Of a DNA stretch of 38,955 bases, positions 32,395 through 38,955 are shown one piece after another. This DNA is from Pseudomonas lundensis (GTDB lineage: Bacteria; Pseudomonadota; Gammaproteobacteria; Pseudomonadales; Pseudomonadaceae). A program made the position numbers and the translations under genes. Location: the NCBI RefSeq assembly GCF_002269125.1, contig NZ_NQKI01000040.1:1-38955 (forward strand), read 5' to 3'. The notes beneath the pieces were generated by a model. That model saw only the letters and a program-made list of their open reading frames with translations, was not told the DNA's origin and searched no databases. The number at the start of each line of letters is the position of its first letter. The stretch's first letter is position 1.

Positions 32395-33698
32395 CCCGGC
32401 GCACCCTTGGCCAGTGGCTCGCCTACCTTGAGCAGTTGCATCCATCGGCCATCGACATGGGCCTGGAGCGCTCGCGTGAAGTAGCGGGCCGCATGGGGCT
32501 GAGCAAGCCTGCGCCTCGGGTGGTGACGGTCACTGGCACTAATGGCAAAGGTTCTACCTGTGCGTTTGTAGCATCGTTGCTGCAAGCGCAAGGCCTGAAA
32601 GTAGGGGTGTATAGCTCCCCACATTTGTTGCGTTACAACGAGCGCGTGCAAATCGATGGCGTTGAAGCAACAGACGAACAGTTGTGCGAAGCCTTTGCTG
32701 CGGTCGAAGCGGGCCGTGGCGAAATTTCCCTGACTTACTTTGAAGTCGGAACGCTGGCTGCTTTCTGGCTGTTTCAGCGGGCCGGGCTCGATGCAGTGAT
32801 TCTGGAAGTCGGGCTGGGCGGTCGGCTTGATACCGTCAATCTGGTGGATGCCGATCTGGCGTTGGTCACCAGCATTGGTGTTGATCATGTGGAATACCTG
32901 GGCAATACCCGAGAGTCTGTCGCGTTCGAAAAGGCCGGCATTTTCCGTCCAGGCAAGCCAGCCTTGTGTGGTGACTTGAATCCGCCTCAGACGTTGCTCG
33001 ATAAAGCCCGCGCGTTGGATTGCCCGCTCTTTATTCGTGGTCGTGACTTCGATCTGGCTACCACCGAACAGGTCTGGCATTGGCGGGGACTGAGCGCGGA
33101 AGGACGCGTTATCGAACTGCGCGATCTGCCCCTGCTTGACTTGCCTATGGAAAACGCGGCGCTGGCCGTGCAAGGCTACGCGCTGAGTGGCTTGCCTTGG
33201 CAGCCGGAATCCATTGCCCGGGCGCTGAAGGCTACCCGTGTGACCGGCCGACTTGATCGTCGCTCGTTCACGTGGCACGGTAAAACCTTGAGCCTGCTTC
33301 TGGATGTAGGCCATAACCCGCATGCTGCGCAGTATCTGGTTCAGCGCCTGGCACAGCGCCCGGTTGCAGGCAAACGCCTGGCTGTCTTTGGTTTGCTGGC
33401 AGATAAGGATCTGGACGGGGTAGTGGCACAGTTTACGGTGCCGGTCGAGCATTGGGCTGTTGCACCGCTAGACACCCCGCGTACTCGTCCTGCTGCTGAA
33501 GTGGGTGCTGTTCTGCAACGCCAGGGCGCATCTGTTTCGGAGCATGGCAGTGTGATGGCGGCGCTGGAAGCCCAGTGCGAGCGGGCCACGGCCGCTGATG
33601 AAATTCTGTTGTTCGGGTCATTCTATTGTGTCGCCGAAGCCCTTGAATGGCTGGAGCGGCGCGCCACGGAGGAGGCTGCAAATGGCTTTGCTGGATAA
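32391..33698 (+). CDS. folC: Bifunctional dihydrofolate/folylpolyglutamate synthase
   Basis: FolC (435 residues) adds glutamate to dihydropteroate and to reduced folates. The ATP loop is VVTVTGTNGKGSTCAF (about 44-59), substrate motifs SSPHLLRYNERVQI and DAVILEVGLGGRLDTVN follow, then TSIGVDHVEYLG; the C-terminal Mur-ligase domain has LLLDVGHNPHAAQYL. The ATG overlaps the accD stop as ATGA, so translation is probably coupled. Pseudomonas FolC follows accD in the same way elsewhere. It in turn overlaps the SPOR gene by 17 bp. Confidence 0.97.
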   Translation: MTRRTLGQWLAYLEQLHPSAIDMGLERSREVAGRMGLSKPAPRVVTVTGTNGKGSTCAFVASLLQAQGLKVGVYSSPHLLRYNERVQIDGVEATDEQLCEAFAAVEAGRGEISLTYFEVGTLAAFWLFQRAGLDAVILEVGLGGRLDTVNLVDADLALVTSIGVDHVEYLGNTRESVAFEKAGIFRPGKPALCGDLNPPQTLLDKARALDCPLFIRGRDFDLATTEQVWHWRGLSAEGRVIELRDLPLLDLPMENAALAVQGYALSGLPWQPESIARALKATRVTGRLDRRSFTWHGKTLSLLLDVGHNPHAAQYLVQRLAQRPVAGKRLAVFGLLADKDLDGVVAQFTVPVEHWAVAPLDTPRTRPAAEVGAVLQRQGASVSEHGSVMAALEAQCERATAADEILLFGSFYCVAEALEWLERRATEEAANGFAG

Positions 33699-34311
33699 GG
33701 CGTACAAGCAGCGCATGGTTGGCGCGCTGGTGCTGGTGGCATTGGCGGTGATTTTCTTGCCGATGCTGTTTTCGCGTCAGGATGAGCAGCGTCAGATTCA
33801 GGTCGATGCGCCCACGGCGCCTCAAGTACCCGTGCTGCCGCGCGTTCAGGTTGAGCCGGTTGCCGTGCCCGAGCCGCAAGTCATTCCCGAAGAGCCTGCC
33901 CCGGTCGAGCAGGCTGTGGTTGCTGCGCCCGAGCCTGAAGCTGTTGTCGCGCCGCCGGTGGTTTCCAAGCCTGCCGTTGCACCTAAACCGCCTGCCATTA
34001 CGCCTGCACAAACAGTTGCGCAGGCGCCGGCCAAGCTCGATACCACGCAAAAACGTGTCGATGACAATGGTTTGCCGATCAGTTGGTCAGTGCAATTGGT
34101 CAGTCTGTCCAATCGTGCAAGTGCCGATAACCTGCAAAAAACCCTTCGTAATCAAGGTTATAACGCTTACGTTCGCACCTCTGGCGGGATGAATCGTGTT
34201 TTTGTAGGGCCTTTGCTGGAGCGTGCGGAAGCTGACCGTCTGCGCGATTTGTTGGGCAAACAGCAAAATCTCAAGGGTTTTGTGGTTCGCTTTCAGCCTG
34301 AACGTGGCTGA
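33682..34311 (+). CDS. dedD: SPOR-domain cell-division protein (DedD-like)
   Basis: This 209-residue protein has an N-terminal membrane helix (about 12-31; MVGALVLVALAVIFLPMLF) and a Pro/Val/Ala-rich periplasmic linker (about 40-125). Its C-terminal SPOR domain (about 133-207; WSVQLVSLSNRASADNLQKTL, VFVGPLLERAEAD) binds denuded peptidoglycan at the division septum. The size and place between folC and cvpA fit DedD of E. coli. GGAGG lies seven bases before ATG 33682, inside the folC end, so the 17-bp overlap is real and fixes the start. Confidence 0.9.
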   Translation: MALLDKAYKQRMVGALVLVALAVIFLPMLFSRQDEQRQIQVDAPTAPQVPVLPRVQVEPVAVPEPQVIPEEPAPVEQAVVAAPEPEAVVAPPVVSKPAVAPKPPAITPAQTVAQAPAKLDTTQKRVDDNGLPISWSVQLVSLSNRASADNLQKTLRNQGYNAYVRTSGGMNRVFVGPLLERAEADRLRDLLGKQQNLKGFVVRFQPERG

Positions 34312-34381
34312 GACTGAAAAAAGGTTCAATCTGATACGCAATGCGCGTTTAAATCGCCTTACCTGTGAGGCGGTGCTCTGC

Positions 34382-34387
34382 TAAAAT
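34382..34387 (+). promoter_or_regulatory. Candidate -10 element before cvpA
   Basis: TAAAAT, followed by a GC-rich GCGCCGCC, lies 31 bp upstream of the cvpA GTG. The -35 at 17 bp would be TTACCT, a weak match. An independent cvpA-purF promoter is plausible. Confidence 0.35.
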
Positions 34388-34417
34388 GCGCCGCCTTATC
34401 TGTCTGTAGGCTGCACC

Positions 34418-34975
34418 GTGCCATTTACCTGGGTTGACTGGGCAATCGTTGCAACGATTGCCATTTCTGCACTGATCAGTTTGAAGCGTGGCTTCGTCAA
34501 AGAGGCATTGTCGCTGTGCACCTGGATCATTGCTGGTGTCGTCGCCTGGATGTTCGGTGGTTCCCTGTCGGAATATCTCTCTGCCTACATCGAAACACCT
34601 TCCGCCCGTGTCATCGCCGGGTGCACCATCATGTTTGTCGCCACCTTGCTGGTCGGCGCAATGATCAATTTCCTTATCGGCGAACTGATTCGCGTCACCG
34701 GGTTGTCCGGGACCGATCGATTCCTTGGCATGGCCTTCGGCGCCGCGCGTGGCGCGTTGCTGGTGGTCGTGGCAGTCGGGCTATTAAGTCTGGGGCCGGT
34801 ACAGCAGGACTCGTGGTGGCAAGAGTCTCGGCTTTTGCCACAATTTCTATTGGTTGCCGACTGGTCGAAAAATCTCATTTTGGGGTTGAGCAGTCAGTGG
34901 CTCGCCAGCGGTATCAGCGTACCCGCTGATATTCCGTTCAAGGAACATCTCTTGCCGGCTACCCAGCCCAAGTGA
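34418..34975 (+). CDS. cvpA: CvpA family inner-membrane protein
   Basis: CvpA (185 residues) is a small inner-membrane protein named for colicin V production in E. coli and since linked to envelope stress resistance. About four hydrophobic segments are visible (7-22, 30-48, 65-88, 105-123). VDWAIVATIAISALISLKRGFVKEALSL at the start and RFLGMAFGAARGALL are family features. It starts with GTG at 34418. The gene precedes purF by 41 bp, as in E. coli and Pseudomonas, so purine limitation may raise both. Confidence 0.93.
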   Translation: MPFTWVDWAIVATIAISALISLKRGFVKEALSLCTWIIAGVVAWMFGGSLSEYLSAYIETPSARVIAGCTIMFVATLLVGAMINFLIGELIRVTGLSGTDRFLGMAFGAARGALLVVVAVGLLSLGPVQQDSWWQESRLLPQFLLVADWSKNLILGLSSQWLASGISVPADIPFKEHLLPATQPK

Positions 34976-35016
34976 GCGGTGTTCAGTTCAGATCCATAAA
35001 GTAGGGGTTGCGTCGC

Positions 35017-36522
35017 ATGTGTGGCATCGTCGGTATCGTCGGTAAGTCGAACGTCAATCAGGCGCTGTATGACGCGCTAACCGTCCTCCAGCACCGCGGC
35101 CAGGATGCTGCCGGTATTGTAACCAGCCATAACGGCCGGTTATTTCTGCGCAAGGATAACGGGCTGGTACGTGATGTGTTTCATCAGCGTCACATGCAGC
35201 GTCTGGTCGGGAACGTAGGCATTGGCCACGTTCGCTACCCGACTGCTGGTAGCTCGACTTCAGCTGAAGCTCAGCCGTTTTACGTGAACTCGCCTTATGG
35301 CATCACCCTGGCGCATAACGGCAACCTGACCAACGTTGAACAACTGGCCAAGGAGATTTACGAATCTGATTTGCGCCACGTCAACACCAACTCCGATTCG
35401 GAAGTACTGCTGAACGTGTTCGCGCACGAGCTGGCCCAGCGCGGCAAGCTGCAGCCGACCGAAGAAGACGTGTTTGCTGCCGTCACAGACGTGCACAACC
35501 GTTGCCGTGGTGGTTATGCAGTGGTTGCGATGCTGACCGGCTACGGCATCGTCGGCTTCCGCGACCCTAACGGCATTCGCCCGATCGTATTCGGTCAGCG
35601 TCACACTGACGAAGGCGTTGAATACATGATCGCCTCTGAAAGCGTTTCGCTGGATGTACTGGGCTTCACCCTGATTCGCGACCTGGCGCCCGGCGAAGCG
35701 GTTTACATCACAGAGGATGGCAAGCTGCACACCCGCCAATGCGCGGCCAACCCGCAATTGACGCCGTGTATCTTTGAACACGTTTACCTGGCGCGTCCGG
35801 ATTCCATCATCGACGGCGTTTCGGTGTACAAAGCCCGTCTGCGCATGGGTGAAAAGCTGGCCGACAAGATCTTGCGCGAGCGTCCTGAGCACGACATTGA
35901 CGTGGTTATCCCGATCCCGGACACCAGCCGAACGGCGGCTCTGGAGTTGGCCAACCACTTGGGCGTCAAATTTCGCGAAGGCTTCGTCAAAAACCGCTAC
36001 ATCGGCCGTACCTTCATCATGCCGGGCCAGGCTGCACGCAAAAAATCCGTGCGCCAGAAGCTCAATGCCATCGAGCTTGAGTTCCGTGGCAAGAACGTGA
36101 TGCTGGTTGATGACTCGATCGTGCGCGGGACGACCTGCAAGCAGATCATTCAAATGGCGCGCGAAGCGGGCGCCAAGAACGTTTATTTCTGCTCGGCCGC
36201 ACCGGCAGTACGCTACCCGAACGTGTATGGCATCGACATGCCGAGCGCTCACGAACTGATCGCGCACAATCGCACCACCCAGGATGTCGCTGATCTGATC
36301 GGCGCAGACTGGCTGATCTATCAGGACTTGCCAGACCTGATCGATGCCGTGGGCGGTGGCAAGATCAAAATCGAGAAATTCGATTGCGCTGTGTTCGATG
36401 GCAAGTACGTGACGGGTGACATCGATGATAACTACCTGGACCGCATCGAGCGTGCGCGCAATGATGCCTCCAAGGTGATTGCGCAGGGGGTGGGTGCCAC
36501 CATCGGCATCTACAACAACTAG
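35017..36522 (+). CDS. purF: Amidophosphoribosyltransferase
   Basis: PurF (501 residues) makes 5-phosphoribosylamine from PRPP and glutamine, the first committed purine step. Removal of Met1 exposes the Cys2 nucleophile (MCGIVGIVG), followed by RGQDAAGI, HNGNLTN and a PRPP-binding loop VMLVDDSIVRGTTCKQI. The type is the E. coli-like one without a propeptide. ATG 35017 is the required start because Cys must be residue 2; a TTG three codons earlier is not. TAGGGG lies about 10 bases upstream. Confidence 0.98.
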   Translation: MCGIVGIVGKSNVNQALYDALTVLQHRGQDAAGIVTSHNGRLFLRKDNGLVRDVFHQRHMQRLVGNVGIGHVRYPTAGSSTSAEAQPFYVNSPYGITLAHNGNLTNVEQLAKEIYESDLRHVNTNSDSEVLLNVFAHELAQRGKLQPTEEDVFAAVTDVHNRCRGGYAVVAMLTGYGIVGFRDPNGIRPIVFGQRHTDEGVEYMIASESVSLDVLGFTLIRDLAPGEAVYITEDGKLHTRQCAANPQLTPCIFEHVYLARPDSIIDGVSVYKARLRMGEKLADKILRERPEHDIDVVIPIPDTSRTAALELANHLGVKFREGFVKNRYIGRTFIMPGQAARKKSVRQKLNAIELEFRGKNVMLVDDSIVRGTTCKQIIQMAREAGAKNVYFCSAAPAVRYPNVYGIDMPSAHELIAHNRTTQDVADLIGADWLIYQDLPDLIDAVGGGKIKIEKFDCAVFDGKYVTGDIDDNYLDRIERARNDASKVIAQGVGATIGIYNN

Positions 36523-36532
36523 CGCTTTACCG

Positions 36533-36563
36533 AACCGGCCCCTAGGGGCCGGTTTGCATTTTT
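36533..36563 (+). terminator. Rho-independent terminator after purF
   Basis: AACCGGCCCC-TA-GGGGCCGGTT (36533-36554) is a perfect 10-bp stem, then a T-rich tail with T5 a few bases on. It lies 11 bases after the purF stop. Confidence 0.9.
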
Positions 36564-36617
36564 CCGATACGCACAGTAGCCAATACAAAGCAGTCTTTAC
36601 AGCAAGGAGTGGGCAGC

Positions 36618-37829
36618 ATGAGTCAGGATTGGGATGCCGGTCGGCTGGACAGCGACCTCGAGGGCGTAGCGTTCGACACCTTGGCCGTACGTGCTGGTCA
36701 GCACCGTACGCCTGAGGGCGAGCACGGTGACGCCATGTTCCTGACCTCGAGCTACGTGTTCCGCACCGCAGCCGATGCGGCTGCGCGGTTCTCGGGCGAG
36801 GCAGCCGGCAACGTCTATTCGCGTTACACCAACCCCACGGTGCGCGCCTTTGAAGAGCGCATCGCTGCACTCGAAGGTGCCGAGCAGGCCGTTGCCACGG
36901 CCACTGGCATGGCGGCGATCCTGTCAGTGGTCATGAGCCTGTGCAGCGCAGGCGACCATATTCTGGTCTCGCGCAGCGTATTCGGGTCGACCATCAGCCT
37001 GTTCGAAAAGTATTTCAAGCGTTTTGGCGTGCAAGTCGACTACGTGCCTCTGGCCGAGGTGTCGGGCTGGGATGCCGCTATCAAACCGAACACTAAATTG
37101 CTGTTTGTCGAATCCCCCTCCAACCCGCTGGCCGAGCTGGTTGACATCGCCGCGCTCGCCGAAGTGGCCCATGCCAAGGGTGCGATGCTGGTGGTGGACA
37201 ACTGTTTCTGCACGCCAGCGTTGCAGCAGCCGCTCAAATTGGGGGCCGACATCGTAGTGCATTCGGCCACCAAGTTTATTGACGGGCAGGGCCGCTGCAT
37301 GGGCGGGGTGGTTGCCGGTCGCCGCGAACAGATGAAAGAAGTGGTGGGTTTCCTGCGCACAGCGGGGCCGACATTAAGCCCGTTCAATGCCTGGATCTTC
37401 CTCAAGGGGTTGGAAACACTCAACCTGCGCATGCGTGCCCACTGCGCCAGCGCATTGGCCCTGGCCGAGTGGCTGGAGCAGCAGGACGGCATCGAGCACG
37501 TGCATTACGCCGGTCTCAAGAGCCATCCGCAGCATGCTCTGGCCCAGCGTCAGCAGCGCGGTTTTGGTGCTGTGGTCAGCTTTGAGGTCCGTGGAGGCAA
37601 GGAGGGTGCCTGGCGCTTTATCGACGCGACCCGCCTGATTTCCATTACCGCCAACCTGGGTGACAGCAAAACCACCATCACACATCCCGCCACCACGTCC
37701 CACGGTCGTCTGGCACCCCAGGAGCGTGAAGCGGCCGGTATCCGCGACAGCCTGATCCGGATCGCGGTGGGCCTGGAGGATGTCGCTGATCTGCAGGCGG
37801 ATCTGGCACGAGGTCTTGCGGCACTGTGA
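36618..37829 (+). CDS. metZ: O-succinylhomoserine sulfhydrylase
   Basis: MetZ (403 residues) is a PLP enzyme that makes homocysteine directly from O-succinylhomoserine and sulfide, the usual Pseudomonas route to methionine. The cofactor lysine is Lys219 in HSATKFIDGQGRCMGG. SSYVFRTAADAAARF, YSRYTNPTVRAFEERIAALEG and TLSPFNAWIFLKGLETL are typical of the gamma family. AAGGAG lies ten bases before ATG 36618. The final codons overlap the following SDR gene by 4 bp (GTGA). metZ after purF is standard in Pseudomonas. Confidence 0.97.
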   Translation: MSQDWDAGRLDSDLEGVAFDTLAVRAGQHRTPEGEHGDAMFLTSSYVFRTAADAAARFSGEAAGNVYSRYTNPTVRAFEERIAALEGAEQAVATATGMAAILSVVMSLCSAGDHILVSRSVFGSTISLFEKYFKRFGVQVDYVPLAEVSGWDAAIKPNTKLLFVESPSNPLAELVDIAALAEVAHAKGAMLVVDNCFCTPALQQPLKLGADIVVHSATKFIDGQGRCMGGVVAGRREQMKEVVGFLRTAGPTLSPFNAWIFLKGLETLNLRMRAHCASALALAEWLEQQDGIEHVHYAGLKSHPQHALAQRQQRGFGAVVSFEVRGGKEGAWRFIDATRLISITANLGDSKTTITHPATTSHGRLAPQEREAAGIRDSLIRIAVGLEDVADLQADLARGLAAL

Positions 37830-38605
37830 CGGACCTGATTCTCGAAACATCGGCTAGCGCAAACGGACGTGTGGCACTGGTTACCGGTGCTGCGCGGGGC
37901 ATTGGCCTTGGGATTGCCGCCTGGCTGGTCAGCGAAGGCTGGCAGGTGGTGCTCACGGACATTGACCGCACGCGTGGCTCCAGAGTGGCCAAGGTGCTGG
38001 GCGAAAACGCCTGGTTTGTGGCGATGGACGTGGCACAGGAATCGGATGTTATTCAGTGCGTGGCGCAGGTATTGGGGCAGTTCGGGCGTCTGGATGCGTT
38101 GGTGTGCAACGCCGCCATCGCTGATCCGCACAACATGACCCTTGAAAGCCTCGACCTTGAACACTGGAACCGCGTACTGGCGGTCAACCTGACCGGGCCG
38201 ATGCTGCTGGCCAAGCATTGCGCACCGTATCTGCGGGCGCACTGCGGCGCTATCGTCAATCTGGCCTCCACGCGTGCCCGCCAGTCCGAACCGGATACCG
38301 AGGCGTATGTCGCGAGTAAAGGTGGCTTGCTGGCGTTGACACATGCCTTGGCCATTAGCCTTGGGCCAGAGATCCGGGTCAATGCAGTGAGTCCGGGCTG
38401 GATCGATGCACGGGATCCTTCAGTGCGCCGTGCCGAGCCGCTGGCCGATAACGATCATTCGCAGCATCCCGCTGGCAGGGTTGGTACGGTGGAAGACGTG
38501 GCCTCGATGGTGGCCTGGCTGTTGTCGCGCAATGCCGGGTTCGTAACGGGGCAGGAGTTTGTGGTCGATGGCGGCATGAGTAAAAAAATGGTGTACGACG
38601 CGTGA
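37826..38605 (+). CDS. Short-chain dehydrogenase/reductase downstream of metZ
   Basis: This 259-residue classical SDR has the cofactor loop TGAARGIG, NAA motif (LVCNAAIADP), and the Ser-Tyr-Lys set in LASTRARQSEPDTEAYVASKGG, with Ser 13 residues before Tyr as expected. The C-terminus GQEFVVDGGMSKKM is family-typical. An acidic residue after beta-strand 2 (LTDIDRTRG) suggests NAD(H) preference. Its GTG start overlaps the metZ stop (GTGA), so it should be translationally coupled to metZ. The same pair is kept in other Pseudomonas as I recall, but the substrate is unknown. Confidence 0.9.
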   Translation: MTDLILETSASANGRVALVTGAARGIGLGIAAWLVSEGWQVVLTDIDRTRGSRVAKVLGENAWFVAMDVAQESDVIQCVAQVLGQFGRLDALVCNAAIADPHNMTLESLDLEHWNRVLAVNLTGPMLLAKHCAPYLRAHCGAIVNLASTRARQSEPDTEAYVASKGGLLALTHALAISLGPEIRVNAVSPGWIDARDPSVRRAEPLADNDHSQHPAGRVGTVEDVASMVAWLLSRNAGFVTGQEFVVDGGMSKKMVYDA

Positions 38606-38627
38606 ACACCTTCTGGTTTAAAAGGAT

Positions 38628-38668
38628 TCGATAAGTGCTAGGGCAATAGTCAGGGATTATCGATTTTT
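38628..38668 (+). terminator. Probable terminator after the metZ-SDR unit
   Basis: TCGATAA (38628-38634) and TTATCGA (38657-38663) pair around a long loop, followed by TTTTT. The stem is short for the loop size, so confidence is limited. A further T6-A8 run (38671-38684) follows. Confidence 0.45.
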
Positions 38669-38698
38669 GCTTTTTTAAAAAAAAGTTCAATCTTGTCC

Positions 38699-38727
38699 TT
38701 GACTTAGCTTCGATAGGTGCGTAAATT
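38699..38727 (+). promoter_or_regulatory. tRNA operon promoter with GC-rich discriminator
   Basis: TTGACT (38699-38704) and TAAATT (38722-38727) are 17 bases apart. TCGCGGCC follows, a GC-rich discriminator typical of stable-RNA promoters under stringent control. It lies 21 bases before tRNA-Val. Confidence 0.75.
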
Positions 38728-38748
38728 TCGCGGCCTCAACGAAGCAAA

Positions 38749-38824
38749 GGGTGATTAGCTCAGCTGGGAGAGCATCTGCCTTACAAGCAGAGGGTCGGCG
38801 GTTCGATCCCGTCATCACCCACCA
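38749..38824 (+). tRNA. tRNA-Val (anticodon UAC)
   Basis: This 76-base gene folds as a tRNA: GGGTGAT pairs with ATCACCC, the D arm has TAGCTCAGCTGGGAGAGCA, and the anticodon stem TCTGC/GCAGA holds loop CTTACAA with TAC at 38782-38784. The T arm GGCGGTTCGATCCCGTC is standard and CCA is encoded. Confidence 0.98.
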
Positions 38825-38879
38825 CTTCTTGAGTTTCTCGAAAGAGAAAAGGCGTTCTGAAAAGGACACCAACCGACGC

Positions 38880-38955
38880 GCAGCGGTAGTTCAGTCGGTT
38901 AGAATACCGGCCTGTCACGCCGGGGGTCGCGGGTTCGAGTCCCGTCCGCTGCGCC
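38880..38955 (+). tRNA. tRNA-Asp (anticodon GUC), last base beyond the window
   Basis: GCAGCGG pairs with CCGCTGC (38946-38952). The anticodon stem CCGGC/GCCGG encloses CTGTCAC with GTC at 38914-38916. The T arm GCGGGTTCGAGTCCCGT is standard. The window ends after CC of the encoded CCA. It is 55 bases after tRNA-Val and probably shares its transcript. Confidence 0.97.

Noticed and set aside
35260..36870. Reverse open frame of 536 codons opposite purF and metZ
   Set aside because: Long antisense frames are common in GC-rich DNA; purF and metZ are unmistakable on the forward strand.
38687..38872. Reverse-strand open frame of 61 codons across the tRNA-Val gene
   Set aside because: It is the familiar artefact of translating a tRNA backwards (GSNRRPSACKADALPAELI); no ribosome site is present and it conflicts with a certain tRNA.

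Overview
The window is ordinary chromosomal DNA of a gamma-proteobacterium, almost certainly a Pseudomonas of the fluorescens lineage. The grounds are the block leuC-leuD-methyltransferase-leuB-asd-asd paralogue-fimV-truA-trpF-accD-folC-dedD/SPOR-cvpA-purF-metZ-SDR, which is the conserved Pseudomonas arrangement as I remember it, together with pyoverdine genes and moderately high GC. Species cannot be fixed from the sequence. All intact genes read through without frameshifts, and I see no insertion sequence, prophage, CRISPR array or integrase.

Region 1 (1-12.3 kb) is a mosaic of short units. It opens with the 5' end of nrdB (class Ia ribonucleotide reductase beta, leftward) behind a pair of NrdR-box-like sites. 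A LysR regulator and a bicupin protein converge. An SDR dehydrogenase and a GH15 glycosidase overlap by 8 bp. A leftward pyoverdine block follows: pvdM, pvdO, pvdE and an fpvA-like TonB receptor with a signalling domain. Two sites with the exact PvdS iron-starvation pattern TAAAT-N16-CGT lie just upstream of pvdM and pvdE, and a Fur-box-like site lies before the receptor gene. No peptide synthetase, pvdN, pvdP, pvdF or sigma/anti-sigma gene is present here.

Region 2 (12.4-20.2 kb) holds a pirin, a YcaC-type cysteine hydrolase, a BktB-type thiolase, a lipocalin-like protein, a five-PAS GGDEF-EAL protein and a LysR regulator divergent from leuC.

Region 3 (20.2-38.6 kb) is the rightward housekeeping block: leucine biosynthesis (leuC, leuD, leuB, with a SAM methyltransferase between leuD and leuB), aspartate-semialdehyde dehydrogenase and a paralogue that has lost its catalytic residues, the polar hub protein FimV, then tRNA modification, tryptophan, fatty-acid, folate, purine and methionine genes. 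Several neighbours overlap by 4-17 bp (accD/folC, folC/SPOR, metZ/SDR), which implies co-transcription. The right edge carries tRNA-Val(UAC) and tRNA-Asp(GUC) behind a strong sigma70-type promoter with a GC-rich discriminator.

I did not find a clearly new system. The points most worth a second look are the reduced pyoverdine block with its two PvdS sites, the loss of metal ligands in PvdM, the catalytically dead Asd paralogue, a Glu-to-Ile change in the thiolase NEAF box, the methyltransferase inside the leu operon, and nrdB standing apart from nrdA.
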